From contig NZ_MPVN01000001.1 of assembly GCF_001955535.1 (NCBI RefSeq), positions 1,426,001 to 1,490,000 on the forward strand: a stretch of 64,000 bases of DNA, given 5' to 3'. Under the pieces are notes generated by a model. The model was given only the letters and a program-made list of their open reading frames with translations, searched no databases and was not told the DNA's origin. Below, in pieces: positions 18,466-28,033 of this stretch; position 1 is the first letter of the stretch, and every line of letters starts with the position of its first letter. Origin of the DNA: Paenibacillus sp. FSL H7-0326. GTDB lineage: Bacteria > Bacillota > Bacilli > Paenibacillales > Paenibacillaceae. Made by a program: the position numbers and the translations under genes.

Positions 18466-19236
18466 ATGGAACCATCGATAACAACAGATAAGAACAGCAT
18501 AACGATGGAGATTATCGAGGTATGTCTGCTTGCCGGAAAAATCATGCTTCAGAGCGGTGCCGAAACCTATCGTGTCGAAGACACGATGATGCGGATCGCT
18601 TCTGCCTATGGAATGCCTAACTCTCACAGCTATGTCACACCAACAGGTATTATTTTCTCCACGGACGGTTTGCAGCCAGCCAAGCTGATCCGCATCTCGG
18701 AGCGGACGACCGATCTGCATAAGGTAGCTGCCGTCAACAATGTTTCTCGTGCAATTGGAAGAGACGAGCTGAATCCTAGCGAAGCTTATCATCAGCTGAC
18801 GGATATTGAGAAGGAGTCGGTTCTGTACCGAGTTATCGCACGGACCTGCGCCGCTGCGCTAGCCAGTGGCTGCTTCACCATCATGTTTCAAGGCGGATGG
18901 ACAGACTTTCTGCCCGCCGTATTATGCGGTGGTGTCGGGTACGCCGCAGTGAGCCTTTTTCAAAGGCTGTCACAGGTTCGCTTCTTCGCGGAATTCACCG
19001 CTTCATTTATTATCGGCCTTCTGGCTCTCGTCATGGTACTCATAGAGGTCGGCAGCGAGCTGGATAAGATTATTATCGGCTCTGTCATGCCGCTCGTACC
19101 TGGGCTGGCCATTACGAATGCAGTAAGGGATCTGATGGCAGGGCATCTCGTGTCCGGGCTTTCCAAGGGGGCCGATGCTTTTCTGACGGCGTTTGCGATC
19201 GGTGCTGGAATTGCCGTCGTCTTCACTATTATGTAA
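18466..19236 (+). CDS. Threonine/serine exporter, ThrE N-terminal-like half (YjjP family)
   Basis: 256 residues. A cytoplasmic N-terminal part has the DUF1212 signature (LLAGKIMLQSGAETYRVEDTMMRIA), and about five membrane segments follow. In Corynebacterium ThrE both halves are fused; here they are two genes, as in E. coli YjjP/YjjB. The partner gene follows after 23 nt. The ATG at 18466 follows AAAGGATG. The substrate is inferred from the family. Confidence 0.85.
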   Translation: MEPSITTDKNSITMEIIEVCLLAGKIMLQSGAETYRVEDTMMRIASAYGMPNSHSYVTPTGIIFSTDGLQPAKLIRISERTTDLHKVAAVNNVSRAIGRDELNPSEAYHQLTDIEKESVLYRVIARTCAAALASGCFTIMFQGGWTDFLPAVLCGGVGYAAVSLFQRLSQVRFFAEFTASFIIGLLALVMVLIEVGSELDKIIIGSVMPLVPGLAITNAVRDLMAGHLVSGLSKGADAFLTAFAIGAGIAVVFTIM

Positions 19237-19259
19237 ATGAAAGCTGAGGTACGAACATC

Positions 19260-19694
19260 ATGTTTATTCATATCGTGGAACAAGCTGTAACCAGCTTCAT
19301 CGCTTCCCTTGCCTTTGGCATTATTTTTAACGCACCTCGCAAAATGCTCTTCCCCTGCGGAATTGTCGGTATGCTCGGCTGGATCATTTACGATATTATG
19401 GAACCTGGATATGAGGCGGTCTCCGCTACCCTAATGGCAACACTGGTCATTGGTGTATTAAGTCAGGTCTTTGCAAGACTCTACAAGCATCCGGTCATTA
19501 TCTTCAGCGTAGCCGGCATTATCCCGCTCGTTCCAGGAGGGATGGCATACAATGCCATGCGTTATTTTGTACAGAACGATTATACGACTGCCGTAGAGCT
19601 TGCTGCCAAAGCGCTCATGATTGCAGGAAGCATCGCTGTCGGCCTCATCTTATCCGAGGTGCTCAATCAGGCCTTCCGCAGGAAACAAGCTTAG
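19260..19694 (+). CDS. Threonine/serine exporter, C-terminal-like half (YjjB family)
   Basis: 144 residues with four to five hydrophobic segments (SFIASLAFGIIFNAP, GIVGMLGWIIYDIM, VIIFSVAGIIPLVPGGMAY, LMIAGSIAVGLILSEVL). This is the DUF3815 partner of the preceding gene. The IPLVPGGMAY motif echoes MPLVPGLAIT in the first half, which fits origin by duplication. The ATG follows GAGGTACG. A terminator follows. Confidence 0.85.
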   Translation: MFIHIVEQAVTSFIASLAFGIIFNAPRKMLFPCGIVGMLGWIIYDIMEPGYEAVSATLMATLVIGVLSQVFARLYKHPVIIFSVAGIIPLVPGGMAYNAMRYFVQNDYTTAVELAAKALMIAGSIAVGLILSEVLNQAFRRKQA

Positions 19695-19699
19695 CAATA

Positions 19700-19767
19700 T
19701 AAAAAAGAACTCGTTTGTCCTTCTAAGGTGTATACATCCGTACACCTCTGGACCCGAGTTCTTTTTA
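19700..19767 (+). terminator. Terminator after the exporter genes
   Basis: AAAAAGAACTCG pairs with CGAGTTCTTTTT, with an inner GGTGTA/TACACC hairpin. T and A runs on both sides would serve the convergent gene as well. Confidence 0.85.
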
Positions 19768-19836
19768 TATGTGCAGCCACAGCCGATCAATTTATATTAG
19801 ACTTAACAAGTAACAAATAGAGTAGGGTGAAATGAT

Positions 19837-20343
19837 TTAGTCCAATTTTTTGCCAAGAATGGCTAGATCACGCCTTACACCGTCCAGAACAGCGATCTCG
19901 GGATAGTAGCCCCACTGTTCAAAGCCGTATTTCTTCAATAAACGAAGACTCGGTTCATTGTGACCGAATACGAAGCCAAGTAAGGTTGTAACCCCCAGCC
20001 GCGGACTATCCTCAATCACTTTCTCGATGAGCCGGCTTCCTGCTCCTGTTCCTCTGAAGGCTTCGTCAACATAGACGCTCACCTCTGCGGTACCGTCGTA
20101 AGCAGGTCTTCCGTAGAAGGAGCTTAAGCTGACCCAGCCTGCGATCTGTTCATCATACTTCATCACCCATAATGGACGCTTGTCCGGTGTATGCTCCTCA
20201 AACCAAGGTATACGGCTCTCAACAGTGACCGGTTCAAGGTCAGCTGTGACCATTCTCCCGGCAACGGTTGAATTGTAGATCGCAACAATAGCGGGCAAGT
20301 CCTCTGGTTGTGCATAGCTGAATGTAATGTTCGGTTCCTTCAC
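19837..20343 (-). CDS. GNAT acetyltransferase, phosphinothricin-acetyltransferase-like
   Basis: 168 residues of the Pat/YwnH branch of GNAT enzymes. The acetyl-CoA loop is VYVDEAFRGTGAGSRLIEKVIED (about 90-112), then FVFGHNEPSLRLLKKYGFEQWGYYPEIAVLDG. N-terminal IYNSTVAGRMVTADLEPVT is also typical of the branch. The start is GTG at 20343 after GGGGGA. The substrate is unconfirmed; relatives acetylate phosphinothricin-like amino acids. Confidence 0.85.
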   Translation of the reverse strand: MKEPNITFSYAQPEDLPAIVAIYNSTVAGRMVTADLEPVTVESRIPWFEEHTPDKRPLWVMKYDEQIAGWVSLSSFYGRPAYDGTAEVSVYVDEAFRGTGAGSRLIEKVIEDSPRLGVTTLLGFVFGHNEPSLRLLKKYGFEQWGYYPEIAVLDGVRRDLAILGKKLD

Positions 20344-20503
20344 AGCTGTTATCCCCCACTAATATCATTTTTTAATGACTAGATTAACAGAGAAGACCCA
20401 GAATGATCAATAGAAAAATTCCAGAAGAGTTCAGCGAAAACGATAAACTTTTTTCGAAGTCATGCGTCTAAATATGATAAGTCCCTTAGGAAGGATGAAA
20501 GAA

Positions 20504-20884
20504 GTGAAGATAAAAAAGAAGTGGCTTATACTGTCGGGTAGTCTTGTTTTGGCACTGGCGCTTGGTATTTGGTACGTTCTAAGTTCTGATATTTTGCTGG
20601 GATGGTCATCTCCATCTAAGCAACAGGAATATTACGCAGGTATCGTTGTTGAAATAATTGAGGAAAATTCCACAATTGATGGAGATAAAGTACTTCATTC
20701 TATAAAACTTAACACTGGAGATGTGCTGACAGTAACCAAAAATACGACGTTCTTTGCTCAAACAAGCGATGTCAAACGAACAGAATCCGATTTTGGTATA
20801 ATACAAGAAGGTGTTGAAGTCGAAGCATGGAGTAGACAAGTCAATAATCATATGTTTGAAGCATTTGAAATAACGGCAAAATAA
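20504..20884 (+). CDS. Small membrane-anchored hypothetical protein
   Basis: About 126 residues, not recognised. A basic start and one hydrophobic helix (KKKWLILSGSLVLALALGIW) anchor it. The rest is a small, beta-rich outer domain (YYAGIVVEIIEENSTI, VLHSIKLNTGDVLTVT, GVEVEAWSRQVNNHMFEAFEITA) that resembles an OB-like fold. GTG at 20504 is 9 nt after AGGAAGG and is preferred. ATGs at 20495 and 20462 lack a proper site. Followed by a perfect terminator hairpin. Confidence 0.65.
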   Translation: MKIKKKWLILSGSLVLALALGIWYVLSSDILLGWSSPSKQQEYYAGIVVEIIEENSTIDGDKVLHSIKLNTGDVLTVTKNTTFFAQTSDVKRTESDFGIIQEGVEVEAWSRQVNNHMFEAFEITAK

Positions 20885-20893
20885 GATCAATAT

Positions 20894-20924
20894 AAAAAAC
20901 AAGCCTTGTGAAGGCTTGTTTTTT
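20894..20924. terminator. Perfect bidirectional terminator
   Basis: AAAAAACAAGCCTT-GTG-AAGGCTTGTTTTTT: 14-nt perfect arms between convergent genes. Confidence 0.92.
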
Positions 20925-20937
20925 ATATTGTCTCAAA

Positions 20938-21810
20938 TTAGTTTTTATTCAGTTCCAGATCATAAGGCAGCCCTGTCTGCTCTGCACTCCAGTTCCACAG
21001 GAACTGGGATGTCGCCTCATCCATGGCATGAGGCTTCAGCTCCTGAATCTTCTCCTCATAAAAATACTCACCTGTAATTCCTTTCACTTCTGGCCGAATC
21101 GCTAGATAGATTGCAGTCCTGGCCCCTTCTTCCGGCGAGAGGAAAAAAGGAGTTTTCGCCAAAAAGGCCATGATCTTCGTACCGAAGCCCGTATTGCGAT
21201 TAACACCGATGCTAGTGCCTACCGCCCCGGGATGGAGTGCATTAACGGTAACGCTTGTTCCTTCCAGCCGGTAAGCCAGTTCTCTAGTGAACAGCACGTT
21301 TGCCAGCTTGGACTGGCCGTAACTCTTCACCACGTTAAACCCCTTTGTGAGATGCGGATCTTCCTGATGGATTTTGCCAAATTTATAAGCACCTGATGCC
21401 ACGTTAACGACTCTTCCTTCAGGTGCATGTAATAGACTTGGAAGCAGCAGTCTTGTCAGTAAATAATGGCCTAGATGATTGACGCCAATCGCCATTTCAA
21501 ACCCGTCCGATGTTTCCTCTCTCTTCAGAGAAACCACACCTGCATTATTAATAAGCACATCCAGCTTCTCATGAACTGATTGGAATTGTTCAGCAAACTG
21601 GCGGATGCTGCTCAAGGAACCCAGATCAAGTAACATCAGCTCAATCTGCTTTGAGCCTGTTGCGGCTATTGCTTCATTCAGCGCTTTACGTCCTCGCTCT
21701 TCGCTTCGGCATGCCATGATGACATGATACCCTTGCAGTGCTAATTCAATGGTTGTCGCAAGGCCCATACCGGAATTGGCGCCAGTTACGATAGCTGTTT
21801 TTGATTTCAT
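20938..21810 (-). CDS. SDR-family oxidoreductase, retinol-dehydrogenase-like
   Basis: 290 residues. TGANSGMG is at 9-16, NNAGV near 88 and the active-site YGQSKLAN near 165. The long insert and the C-terminal PEEGARTAIYLA pattern are typical of the RDH/WW-oxidoreductase-like group of extended SDRs. The substrate is unknown. The ATG follows AAAGGATG. Stands alone. Confidence 0.85.
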   Translation of the reverse strand: MKSKTAIVTGANSGMGLATTIELALQGYHVIMACRSEERGRKALNEAIAATGSKQIELMLLDLGSLSSIRQFAEQFQSVHEKLDVLINNAGVVSLKREETSDGFEMAIGVNHLGHYLLTRLLLPSLLHAPEGRVVNVASGAYKFGKIHQEDPHLTKGFNVVKSYGQSKLANVLFTRELAYRLEGTSVTVNALHPGAVGTSIGVNRNTGFGTKIMAFLAKTPFFLSPEEGARTAIYLAIRPEVKGITGEYFYEEKIQELKPHAMDEATSQFLWNWSAEQTGLPYDLELNKN

Positions 21811-21960
21811 TGGATAATCATCCTTTCAGCAGGAAACATGCAGCTGTTGTTCTAGTTACAGGCTTATATAATGAGGTCGATGATCGATGGATAACAATTG
21901 ATTCATACTTCCTATATCATACCTTATAAATATTTCAAAATAAAATAGAGGGATATGCCA

Positions 21961-23145
21961 TCACTTGGCAGGCCTCAGTGCAATGATTCGATCATCCTCT
22001 TCGGCTGGATCTCCTCTGCCATCCCGATTGCTCGTCAGCAGGTAGAGTGTTCCATCTGGACCCTCACTCACACTACGAATCCGGCCCCATTCGCTCTGGA
22101 ACAGCACTTCTAGTGATGGCTCTTCACTTGCTCCGCCTTCTCCATCCAGCTCAAATTTAAGCAGCGCCTCTCCCCGAAGCCCCCCTGCAATGAGGGAGTT
22201 CTGCCAAGGACCTTGCGTTATGAACGTCATTCCCGAGGGGGCCCACGTATCGGTTCCACTGTGAATGAGCGGCGAAGTCATTCCCTCCTCCTGCTCATCT
22301 CCTTCAATCAGCGGCCATCCGTAATTCGATCCCTTCACTATGACATTCAGCTCATCATGGTTCGATTGTCCGTGCTCTGAGCTGTACAGCTGCCCTGTAT
22401 CTGGATGCCAGGCAAGTCCCTGTGCATTACGATGTCCAAGACTATATACAGCTGAATCGTTTATAGGATTATCATCAGGTATTGAACCATCGCGGTGGAT
22501 ACGGAGGATTTTGCCCCCAAGGATTGTTTCATCCTGAGCCATGTCAGGCTCATATCGTTCCCCGGTCGTAATATATAGCATACCGTCCGGTCCTATCTTC
22601 AAACGTCCCCCGTTATGATTCACACCGCCCGGTATGTCAGCGAGCAGCACCTTGTCAATTGAGGCCTCTTGACCCGTCAGCTTAAGTCTGAGCACCCGGT
22701 TTAGGATGTCTTGTCCCTCACGGTAAGAGTGATATACATATACATAATGATTCGACTCAAAATCAGGATCCACTGCGAGCCCTAACAGACCGCCTTCCCC
22801 TTCATCTGCAAAAGGAGCCTCAAAGGCCAGCACCGGCTCCTCCAGCACCTGTCCGTTCTCAATCATACGCAGCGTGCCGGGTCTTTCCGTAAACAGCATT
22901 CGGCCATCCGGTAAAAAATCAAGCTCCCAAGGTACATTAAGTCCGGCAGCCAAGGTCGTTATTTCATAAGGAAGTGTATTCCCTTCTTCCTTTTGCTCTT
23001 CGGAAGCAGGCTGTTCCGTCTGATTGTCCGGAGTGCCCGGTACAGGAGTATCTGGGCCAGGCTCTTGAGCGGTCGGATTGGAACAAGCAATGAGTGCCAG
23101 TGTCAAGAGACTGATTCCTGTCATCATCAAGTACTTCTTGTTCAT
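21961..23145 (-). CDS. PQQ-dependent-type sugar dehydrogenase, lipoprotein
   Basis: 394 residues from ATG 23145, which follows GGGAGAG. An ATG at 23178 has no ribosome site. A signal peptide with lipobox LALIAC (about residue 20-25) is followed by a low-complexity Pro/Glu/Gln linker. The six-bladed propeller of the glucose/sorbosone dehydrogenase family (YliI/Asd type) comes next: GLNVPWELDFLPDGRMLFTERPG, GGEGGLLGLAVDPDF, GVNHNGGRLKIGPDGMLYITTGE, SLGHRNAQGLAWHP. The family's His/Asp catalytic motif is present. Whether PQQ is really used is uncertain. Confidence 0.85.
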   Translation of the reverse strand: MNKKYLMMTGISLLTLALIACSNPTAQEPGPDTPVPGTPDNQTEQPASEEQKEEGNTLPYEITTLAAGLNVPWELDFLPDGRMLFTERPGTLRMIENGQVLEEPVLAFEAPFADEGEGGLLGLAVDPDFESNHYVYVYHSYREGQDILNRVLRLKLTGQEASIDKVLLADIPGGVNHNGGRLKIGPDGMLYITTGERYEPDMAQDETILGGKILRIHRDGSIPDDNPINDSAVYSLGHRNAQGLAWHPDTGQLYSSEHGQSNHDELNVIVKGSNYGWPLIEGDEQEEGMTSPLIHSGTDTWAPSGMTFITQGPWQNSLIAGGLRGEALLKFELDGEGGASEEPSLEVLFQSEWGRIRSVSEGPDGTLYLLTSNRDGRGDPAEEDDRIIALRPAK

Positions 23146-23349
23146 ATTTTTACTCTCCCTATTCTCCAATATTTTCAAATATTACCCTCTTGGATACTTC
23201 ACCAATCCACAGCGCAGAAGATAGACTTTTCTAAGACATTATAGGTGCCATTGTTTGTTTTTGGGTTTTTGCTTCATAAGCTTTATAATATATAGCGATA
23301 ATGAAACTAAAGGATTTTTTATAATCCTAATATAAAGGCGGGGAATATC

Positions 23350-24441
23350 ATGACAAATCAACCTATTACTTTACTAGAGCAGGCCATTTCGGAGCAAGGA
23401 TACGACTGTGTGCTGATTACAGATCCTAAGCATGTCTATTATTTGACCGGATTCGCAAGCAATCCACATGAACGCTTTCTCGGACTGCTGCTGGTAAGAG
23501 GAGAAGAACCAACTCTGATCGTACCAAGCCTCGATGAAGAAGCGGCGGCTGCAGCTTCCTCTGTGAAGAAGATTGCGACCCATCAAGACACAGACAACCC
23601 GTATCACATCCTGCAGAAGTATCTTCCTCAGCATATTGACACGATGGGCGTTGAAAAAGAAAACCTGTCAATCGCTCGTTACGAGGAGCTCGTTCAATAT
23701 GCCAATGCCAAGAGCTATGCCGATGCAGGTCCACTGCTGCGCAAGCTGCGTGTTCGCAAGGCGCCGCATGAAGTGGACCGGATGAAGTTCGCTGCCCAAA
23801 TGATTGAGGAAGTGCTGAAAAGAGGTCTTTCCCATGTGAAGGAAGGCGTAACGGAAATCGAGCTCGTAGCGGAGATGGAATATCAAATGAAGAAGCTCGG
23901 TGCTTCTGGTCCTTCTTTTGACACGTTGGTGCTGTCAGGACCTAATACGGCCCTTCCTCATGGCGTTCCAGGCACTCGCAAGCTGCAATACGGCGATCTG
24001 CTCATGCTTGATATGGGCGTATATGCGAATGGATATGCTTCTGATATTACCCGTACGTTCGCTTTTGGCGAGCTGTCACCTGAGCTCACGAACATATATA
24101 ATACGGTTCTTGAAGCCAATCTGAAGGGAATTGAAGCCGTTAAGCCAGGGGCAACCCTCGCTTCTGTAGATCTGGCCGCAAGACAAGTGACCATTGATGC
24201 AGGATACGGCGATCGCTTCCTCCATCGCCTCGGTCATGGACTGGGTATCGATGTGCATGAATATCCATCCGTGCATGGAGCGAATCAGGAGCTCTTGACC
24301 GAAGGACTGACCTTCACCATTGAACCCGGCATCTATGTACCCAATCTCGGGGGAGTACGCATTGAGGATGAAGTCCTCGTAACAGCAGATGGGGTGAAAC
24401 TGCTAACCAGCTACCCGAAAGAGCTGCAAATACTGGGCTAA
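23350..24441 (+). CDS. Xaa-Pro dipeptidase/aminopeptidase (M24B)
   Basis: 363 residues. An N-terminal creatinase-type domain (about 1-125) precedes the pita-bread catalytic domain. The five metal ligands of M24 peptidases are visible: Asp in LMLDMGVY, Asp in ASDITRTF, His in HRLGHGLG, Glu in FTIEPGIY and Glu in VRIEDEVLV. It removes residues next to proline in peptides in the cytoplasm. The ATG at 23350 follows GGCGGGGAA. Monocistronic. Confidence 0.92.
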   Translation: MTNQPITLLEQAISEQGYDCVLITDPKHVYYLTGFASNPHERFLGLLLVRGEEPTLIVPSLDEEAAAAASSVKKIATHQDTDNPYHILQKYLPQHIDTMGVEKENLSIARYEELVQYANAKSYADAGPLLRKLRVRKAPHEVDRMKFAAQMIEEVLKRGLSHVKEGVTEIELVAEMEYQMKKLGASGPSFDTLVLSGPNTALPHGVPGTRKLQYGDLLMLDMGVYANGYASDITRTFAFGELSPELTNIYNTVLEANLKGIEAVKPGATLASVDLAARQVTIDAGYGDRFLHRLGHGLGIDVHEYPSVHGANQELLTEGLTFTIEPGIYVPNLGGVRIEDEVLVTADGVKLLTSYPKELQILG

Positions 24442-24523
24442 GCTTCGTGCTTCGCTACATAGAAATCAAACTGGCATAGATATCTTCGTACTATTTGTGC
24501 AGGTTGAGACTCTATTGTAACCC

Positions 24524-24580
24524 AAAAATAAAGAGTGCGAGTCCCTCGGTTTTAGCCAAGGGCCCGCACTCTTTATTTAT
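24524..24580. terminator. Bidirectional terminator
   Basis: AAATAAAGAGTGCG pairs with CGCACTCTTTATTT, and an inner CCCT..GG/CC..AGGG stem extends it. It lies between convergent genes. Confidence 0.88.
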
Positions 24581-24581
24581 T

Positions 24582-25979
24582 TTATGCTTCTGTTGGTGCA
24601 TCTAATTCCGTGTTCGGACGATTGAAGGTATCCCGATCATTCTCATTCAGGAGCTTGCTCGTAATGAGACCGGAGGTCATTGAACCATTAACGTTCAGCG
24701 CTGTACGTCCCATATCAATCAGCGGCTCCACAGAGATCAGAAGTCCGACCAGTGCAACAGGCAGGTTCATGGTGGAGAGTACGATCAGTGAAGCAAACGT
24801 CGCTCCGCCACCTACACCAGCTACACCGAAGGAGCTGATCATGACAACCAGGATGAGTGTAATGATGAAATCCCAGCTGAGCGGATCAATGCCCACTGTA
24901 GGAGCGATCATCACCGCAACCATCGCTGGATAGATTCCTGCACAGCCGTTCTGGCCAATCGTTGCGCCAAAGGAAGCCGACAGATTCGCGATACCTGCGG
25001 ATACACCCAGCTTCTTCGTTTGCGTCTCCACGTTTAATGGAATGGTTGCCGCACTCGAACGGGACGTAAACGCGAAGACCAGGGTGGTCATTACTTTTCT
25101 AAGGTACGCTACCGGGTTAAAACCAAATGCGGTAACGAGAATAAGATGAACCACGAACATCAGCAGCAAGGCAACATAAGAAGCGATAACAAACTCACCA
25201 AGCTTCAAGATCTCCTGTGCATTAGTTGTTGCAGTAACCTTCGTAATCAGCGCCAGGATACCGTATGGTGTCAATCGCAGCACCAGAGTTACGATGCGCA
25301 TGACGACAGCATAAAGTGCGTTAATCATTTTACGAAAAGTATCCGCATGCTCTGGCTTCTTGCGATCCAGTCCAAGAACGGCAATACCGACAAAAGCAGA
25401 GAAGATAACGACCGCAATGGTAGAGGTACTGCGAGCACCGGTCATATCCTCGAATGGATTGCTGGGAATGAATTCAAGCACTTGCTGAGGAATGGTCATA
25501 TCCTCTACATCAACAAGCTGCTCTTCGAGCCTTTGGGTTCTCGCTGTTTCTGCTTCACCGCTCTCCACGTTAATACCTTCCAGGTCAAAGGCAAGTGTAA
25601 CCCCTATACCAATACTTGCTGCAATGGCTGTGGTAATCAGCAATGTACCAATAATCGAGAAGCTCATCTTCCCGATATTCTGATTACCCTTCAAGTTCAT
25701 AATGGCAGATATGATAGACACCACGATCAGTGGAATGACGATCATCTGCAAGAGGCTTACATAACCGGAACCGACGATACTGAACCAGTCAACACTCGTC
25801 TCTATGGTTCCCGATCCTGCCCCGTAAATCAGTTGCAGCAGTATTCCGAATACAAGACCCAAGCCAAGACCCGTAAATACACGCTTCGTAAAAGATATAT
25901 GCTTCTTCTGCATCCAATACAGAAGGCCAATTAACACAAGCATCACTGCTACGTTAATAATTACCTGTAATGTTTCCAT
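24582..25979 (-). CDS. tcyP: L-cystine/dicarboxylate symporter, TcyP-like
   Basis: 465 residues from ATG 25979, preceded by GAAGGGAG. Eight or more membrane segments follow the glutamate/cystine symporter (DAACS) pattern: SLLQMIVIPLIVVSIISAIM, TSRSSAATIPLNVETQ and NLSASFGATIGQNGCAGIYPAM. The length and N-terminus match B. subtilis TcyP rather than the shorter glutamate carriers. It should import L-cystine with sodium ions or protons. A palindrome and an extended -10 box lie about 105-130 nt upstream. Stands alone. Confidence 0.85.
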   Translation of the reverse strand: METLQVIINVAVMLVLIGLLYWMQKKHISFTKRVFTGLGLGLVFGILLQLIYGAGSGTIETSVDWFSIVGSGYVSLLQMIVIPLIVVSIISAIMNLKGNQNIGKMSFSIIGTLLITTAIAASIGIGVTLAFDLEGINVESGEAETARTQRLEEQLVDVEDMTIPQQVLEFIPSNPFEDMTGARSTSTIAVVIFSAFVGIAVLGLDRKKPEHADTFRKMINALYAVVMRIVTLVLRLTPYGILALITKVTATTNAQEILKLGEFVIASYVALLLMFVVHLILVTAFGFNPVAYLRKVMTTLVFAFTSRSSAATIPLNVETQTKKLGVSAGIANLSASFGATIGQNGCAGIYPAMVAVMIAPTVGIDPLSWDFIITLILVVMISSFGVAGVGGGATFASLIVLSTMNLPVALVGLLISVEPLIDMGRTALNVNGSMTSGLITSKLLNENDRDTFNRPNTELDAPTEA

Positions 25980-26082
25980 CCAACTAACTCCCTTCAACTT
26001 TCTATATATATGCTGATCCCTTTATGTAACGAATTATATATAAATTATCTAAAGGGTCGGTAACTACCTTACAGCATATGTT

Positions 26083-26110
26083 ACTATAGCATAAACCCGA
26101 CTATTCGGGT
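26083..26110 (-). promoter_or_regulatory. Candidate tcyP promoter with overlapping palindrome
   Basis: On the minus strand, the extended -10 TGCTATAGT (26083-26091) is preceded by the palindrome ACCCGA-CTAT-TCGGGT (26095-26110) where a -35 would lie. A plus-strand T run at 26115-26121 means this hairpin could instead act as a plus-strand terminator. Confidence 0.35.
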
Positions 26111-26300
26111 AGACTTTTTTTGAATAAATTTTAAAGCGACTTACTTATTCTCATAACTCATCCTAAATCAGTGTCTGCCGGGAGCTATGCTTAGGATGGA
26201 TTATTCAGATTTGGGTTATACCTTCTTCTTCAAAAATCGCACAATTATCTATAACCAACAAAGGCTGTAATCCTAACTTTTTTATAATTATGTCCACAAC

Positions 26301-26340
26301 AAAAAAGCCGAAGCTGCTCATAATTGACAGCTCCGGATTC
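26301..26340 (-). terminator. Terminator of the cobT-cobU-cobS-cobQ operon
   Basis: Minus-strand CCGGAGCTG...CAGCTTCGG followed by six T, just past the cobQ stop. Confidence 0.85.
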
Positions 26341-26364
26341 TTTTTCTCTTATCTAGGTATTCAT

Positions 26365-28017
26365 TTAAGAGTTCAATATCTGATAAATTTTCTCCATATC
26401 CAAGTTCGTTCTTACCACATCCGCTACCCGATCAAATTCCTCAACTTTTCGCTCCTTCGCCGAGAAGGTCGAAATAACAGGAGAGAGTCCCTTCCGGATT
26501 CGAACCTGATCCAGCCAGGACCTGCGCAGAGCATCGTTCTCAAATAATCCATGTAAATAGGTTCCCCACACCATACCATCCGATCTAACTAGACCTTCTG
26601 AATGAGATGAAGCATACGTACAAGAGTCGAAGGAAGCCTGCAGATCACTTGCAGCAGTGTCCGTTTCGGTTAGTCTGAACAACTCGTCATAGCTATAATT
26701 AACTTGATCTTGGTCCAGTCGCTCAGAAACTCCCATATGAATTTCATAAGCCTCAATCGGAGCTTCATTGCTGGTTGGGTCCGTACTTGCCAGTGGCAGT
26801 CTCTGTCCATCCGTCAGCATTCCAATCACTCTGATCGTTCGCTTTTCCTTCAAAAATGAAGTCCTGATGGGCAGCAGTCCAAGCCCTGCTTCTTCCTGTA
26901 CACCACTCTCTACCGCATAAGGATCGGAGAGCGAGTAACCCAGCATTTGATAACCGCCGCAAATCCCGACGATCTGGGTATGATGCTTTTCCAATAGCCT
27001 GTATAAGGCATGATCCAGTCCTCTCTGCTTCAGGAACTGAAGATCACTGATTGTATCCTTCGTGCCTGGCAGAATGACAATATCCGGTGTGCCCAGCTCT
27101 TCGGCAGAATTCACATAACGAAGGGTAATATCCGGCTCCCAGCGCAGCGGATCAAAATCTGTGAAGTTTGAGATGCGCGGGTAACGAATGACGACGATAT
27201 CCACTTCCTTCTCCTGCTGCTTCTTATACTGCAGCTCGTCGAGCACAACCGAATCCTCAGCTTCAATCCGCAGATCCTGAATATAGGGAAGCACGCCCAG
27301 TACCGGAATACCTGTACGAGCCTCGAGCCAGTCCAGCCCAGGCTTCAGGAGAGCAAGGTCTCCGCGGAATTTGTTAATGATAAAGCCTTTGATCCGCTGG
27401 ACCTCATGAGGTTCAAGCAGCTCAAGTGTACCTACGATGGACGCGAATACCCCTCCCCGATCAATATCGGAAATGAGGATCACCGGTGCATCTGCCCAGC
27501 CTGCAAGATTCATATTGACGATGTCACGATCCTTCAGATTGATCTCTGCCGGACTTCCCGCCCCTTCCATCAGGACGATGTCATACTCTGCACGTAATCG
27601 ATCTAGCGCCTCCAGCACGATTCTTTTCGCTGTGGGAAGGAACTTCATGCGGTAATCCATCGCACTCATCTGCATAGCAGGCACGCCGTGAACGACGATC
27701 TGAGAATGCATATCCTTGACTGGCTTAATAAGAATCGGGTTCATGTCTGTTGTGGCCGGAATCTCACACGCCTCTGCCTGTACTCCCTGGGCTCTTCCGA
27801 TCTCCTTACCGTCCAGCGTTACATAGGAATTAAGCGCCATATTTTGCGATTTGTACGGAGCAGGCTGGTATCCATCCTGCAGGAATATACGGCATAGCGC
27901 TGTTGTTACGATGCTTTTTCCAACGTCTGAAGCCGTGCCCTGCAGCATGAGAACAGCTCCATTTTTCGGCTTATGCTCATCATTACTTTGTTCAAGTTCC
28001 GTGTTCATGTCTGTCAT
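26365..28017 (-). CDS. cobQ: Cobyric acid synthase
   Basis: 550 residues. It amidates four carboxyl groups of adenosylcobyrinic acid a,c-diamide. The ATP-binding dethiobiotin-synthetase-like domain starts with GTASDVGKS (27-35). The C-terminal glutaminase domain carries the nucleophile in GICGGYQMLGY and a late His in WGTYLHGLFEN. Also called CbiP. Its position after cobS by 16 nt makes it the last gene of the operon. A need for CobQ implies that ring synthesis genes exist elsewhere, because salvage alone does not require it. Confidence 0.95.
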   Translation of the reverse strand: MTDMNTELEQSNDEHKPKNGAVLMLQGTASDVGKSIVTTALCRIFLQDGYQPAPYKSQNMALNSYVTLDGKEIGRAQGVQAEACEIPATTDMNPILIKPVKDMHSQIVVHGVPAMQMSAMDYRMKFLPTAKRIVLEALDRLRAEYDIVLMEGAGSPAEINLKDRDIVNMNLAGWADAPVILISDIDRGGVFASIVGTLELLEPHEVQRIKGFIINKFRGDLALLKPGLDWLEARTGIPVLGVLPYIQDLRIEAEDSVVLDELQYKKQQEKEVDIVVIRYPRISNFTDFDPLRWEPDITLRYVNSAEELGTPDIVILPGTKDTISDLQFLKQRGLDHALYRLLEKHHTQIVGICGGYQMLGYSLSDPYAVESGVQEEAGLGLLPIRTSFLKEKRTIRVIGMLTDGQRLPLASTDPTSNEAPIEAYEIHMGVSERLDQDQVNYSYDELFRLTETDTAASDLQASFDSCTYASSHSEGLVRSDGMVWGTYLHGLFENDALRRSWLDQVRIRKGLSPVISTFSAKERKVEEFDRVADVVRTNLDMEKIYQILNS

Positions 28018-28033
28018 AACGATATGTCTCCCC

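Larger units (their letters stand above)
25980..26364. other. Non-coding region between tcyP and cobQ
   Basis: 385 AT-rich nt with no credible gene. It holds the tcyP promoter region (extended -10, palindrome) and the cobQ terminator. No CymR-like or S-box element was recognised. Confidence 0.5.

Noticed and set aside
25146..25934. Open frame opposite tcyP
   Set aside because: Asn/His/Gln-rich antisense shadow of a membrane protein gene.
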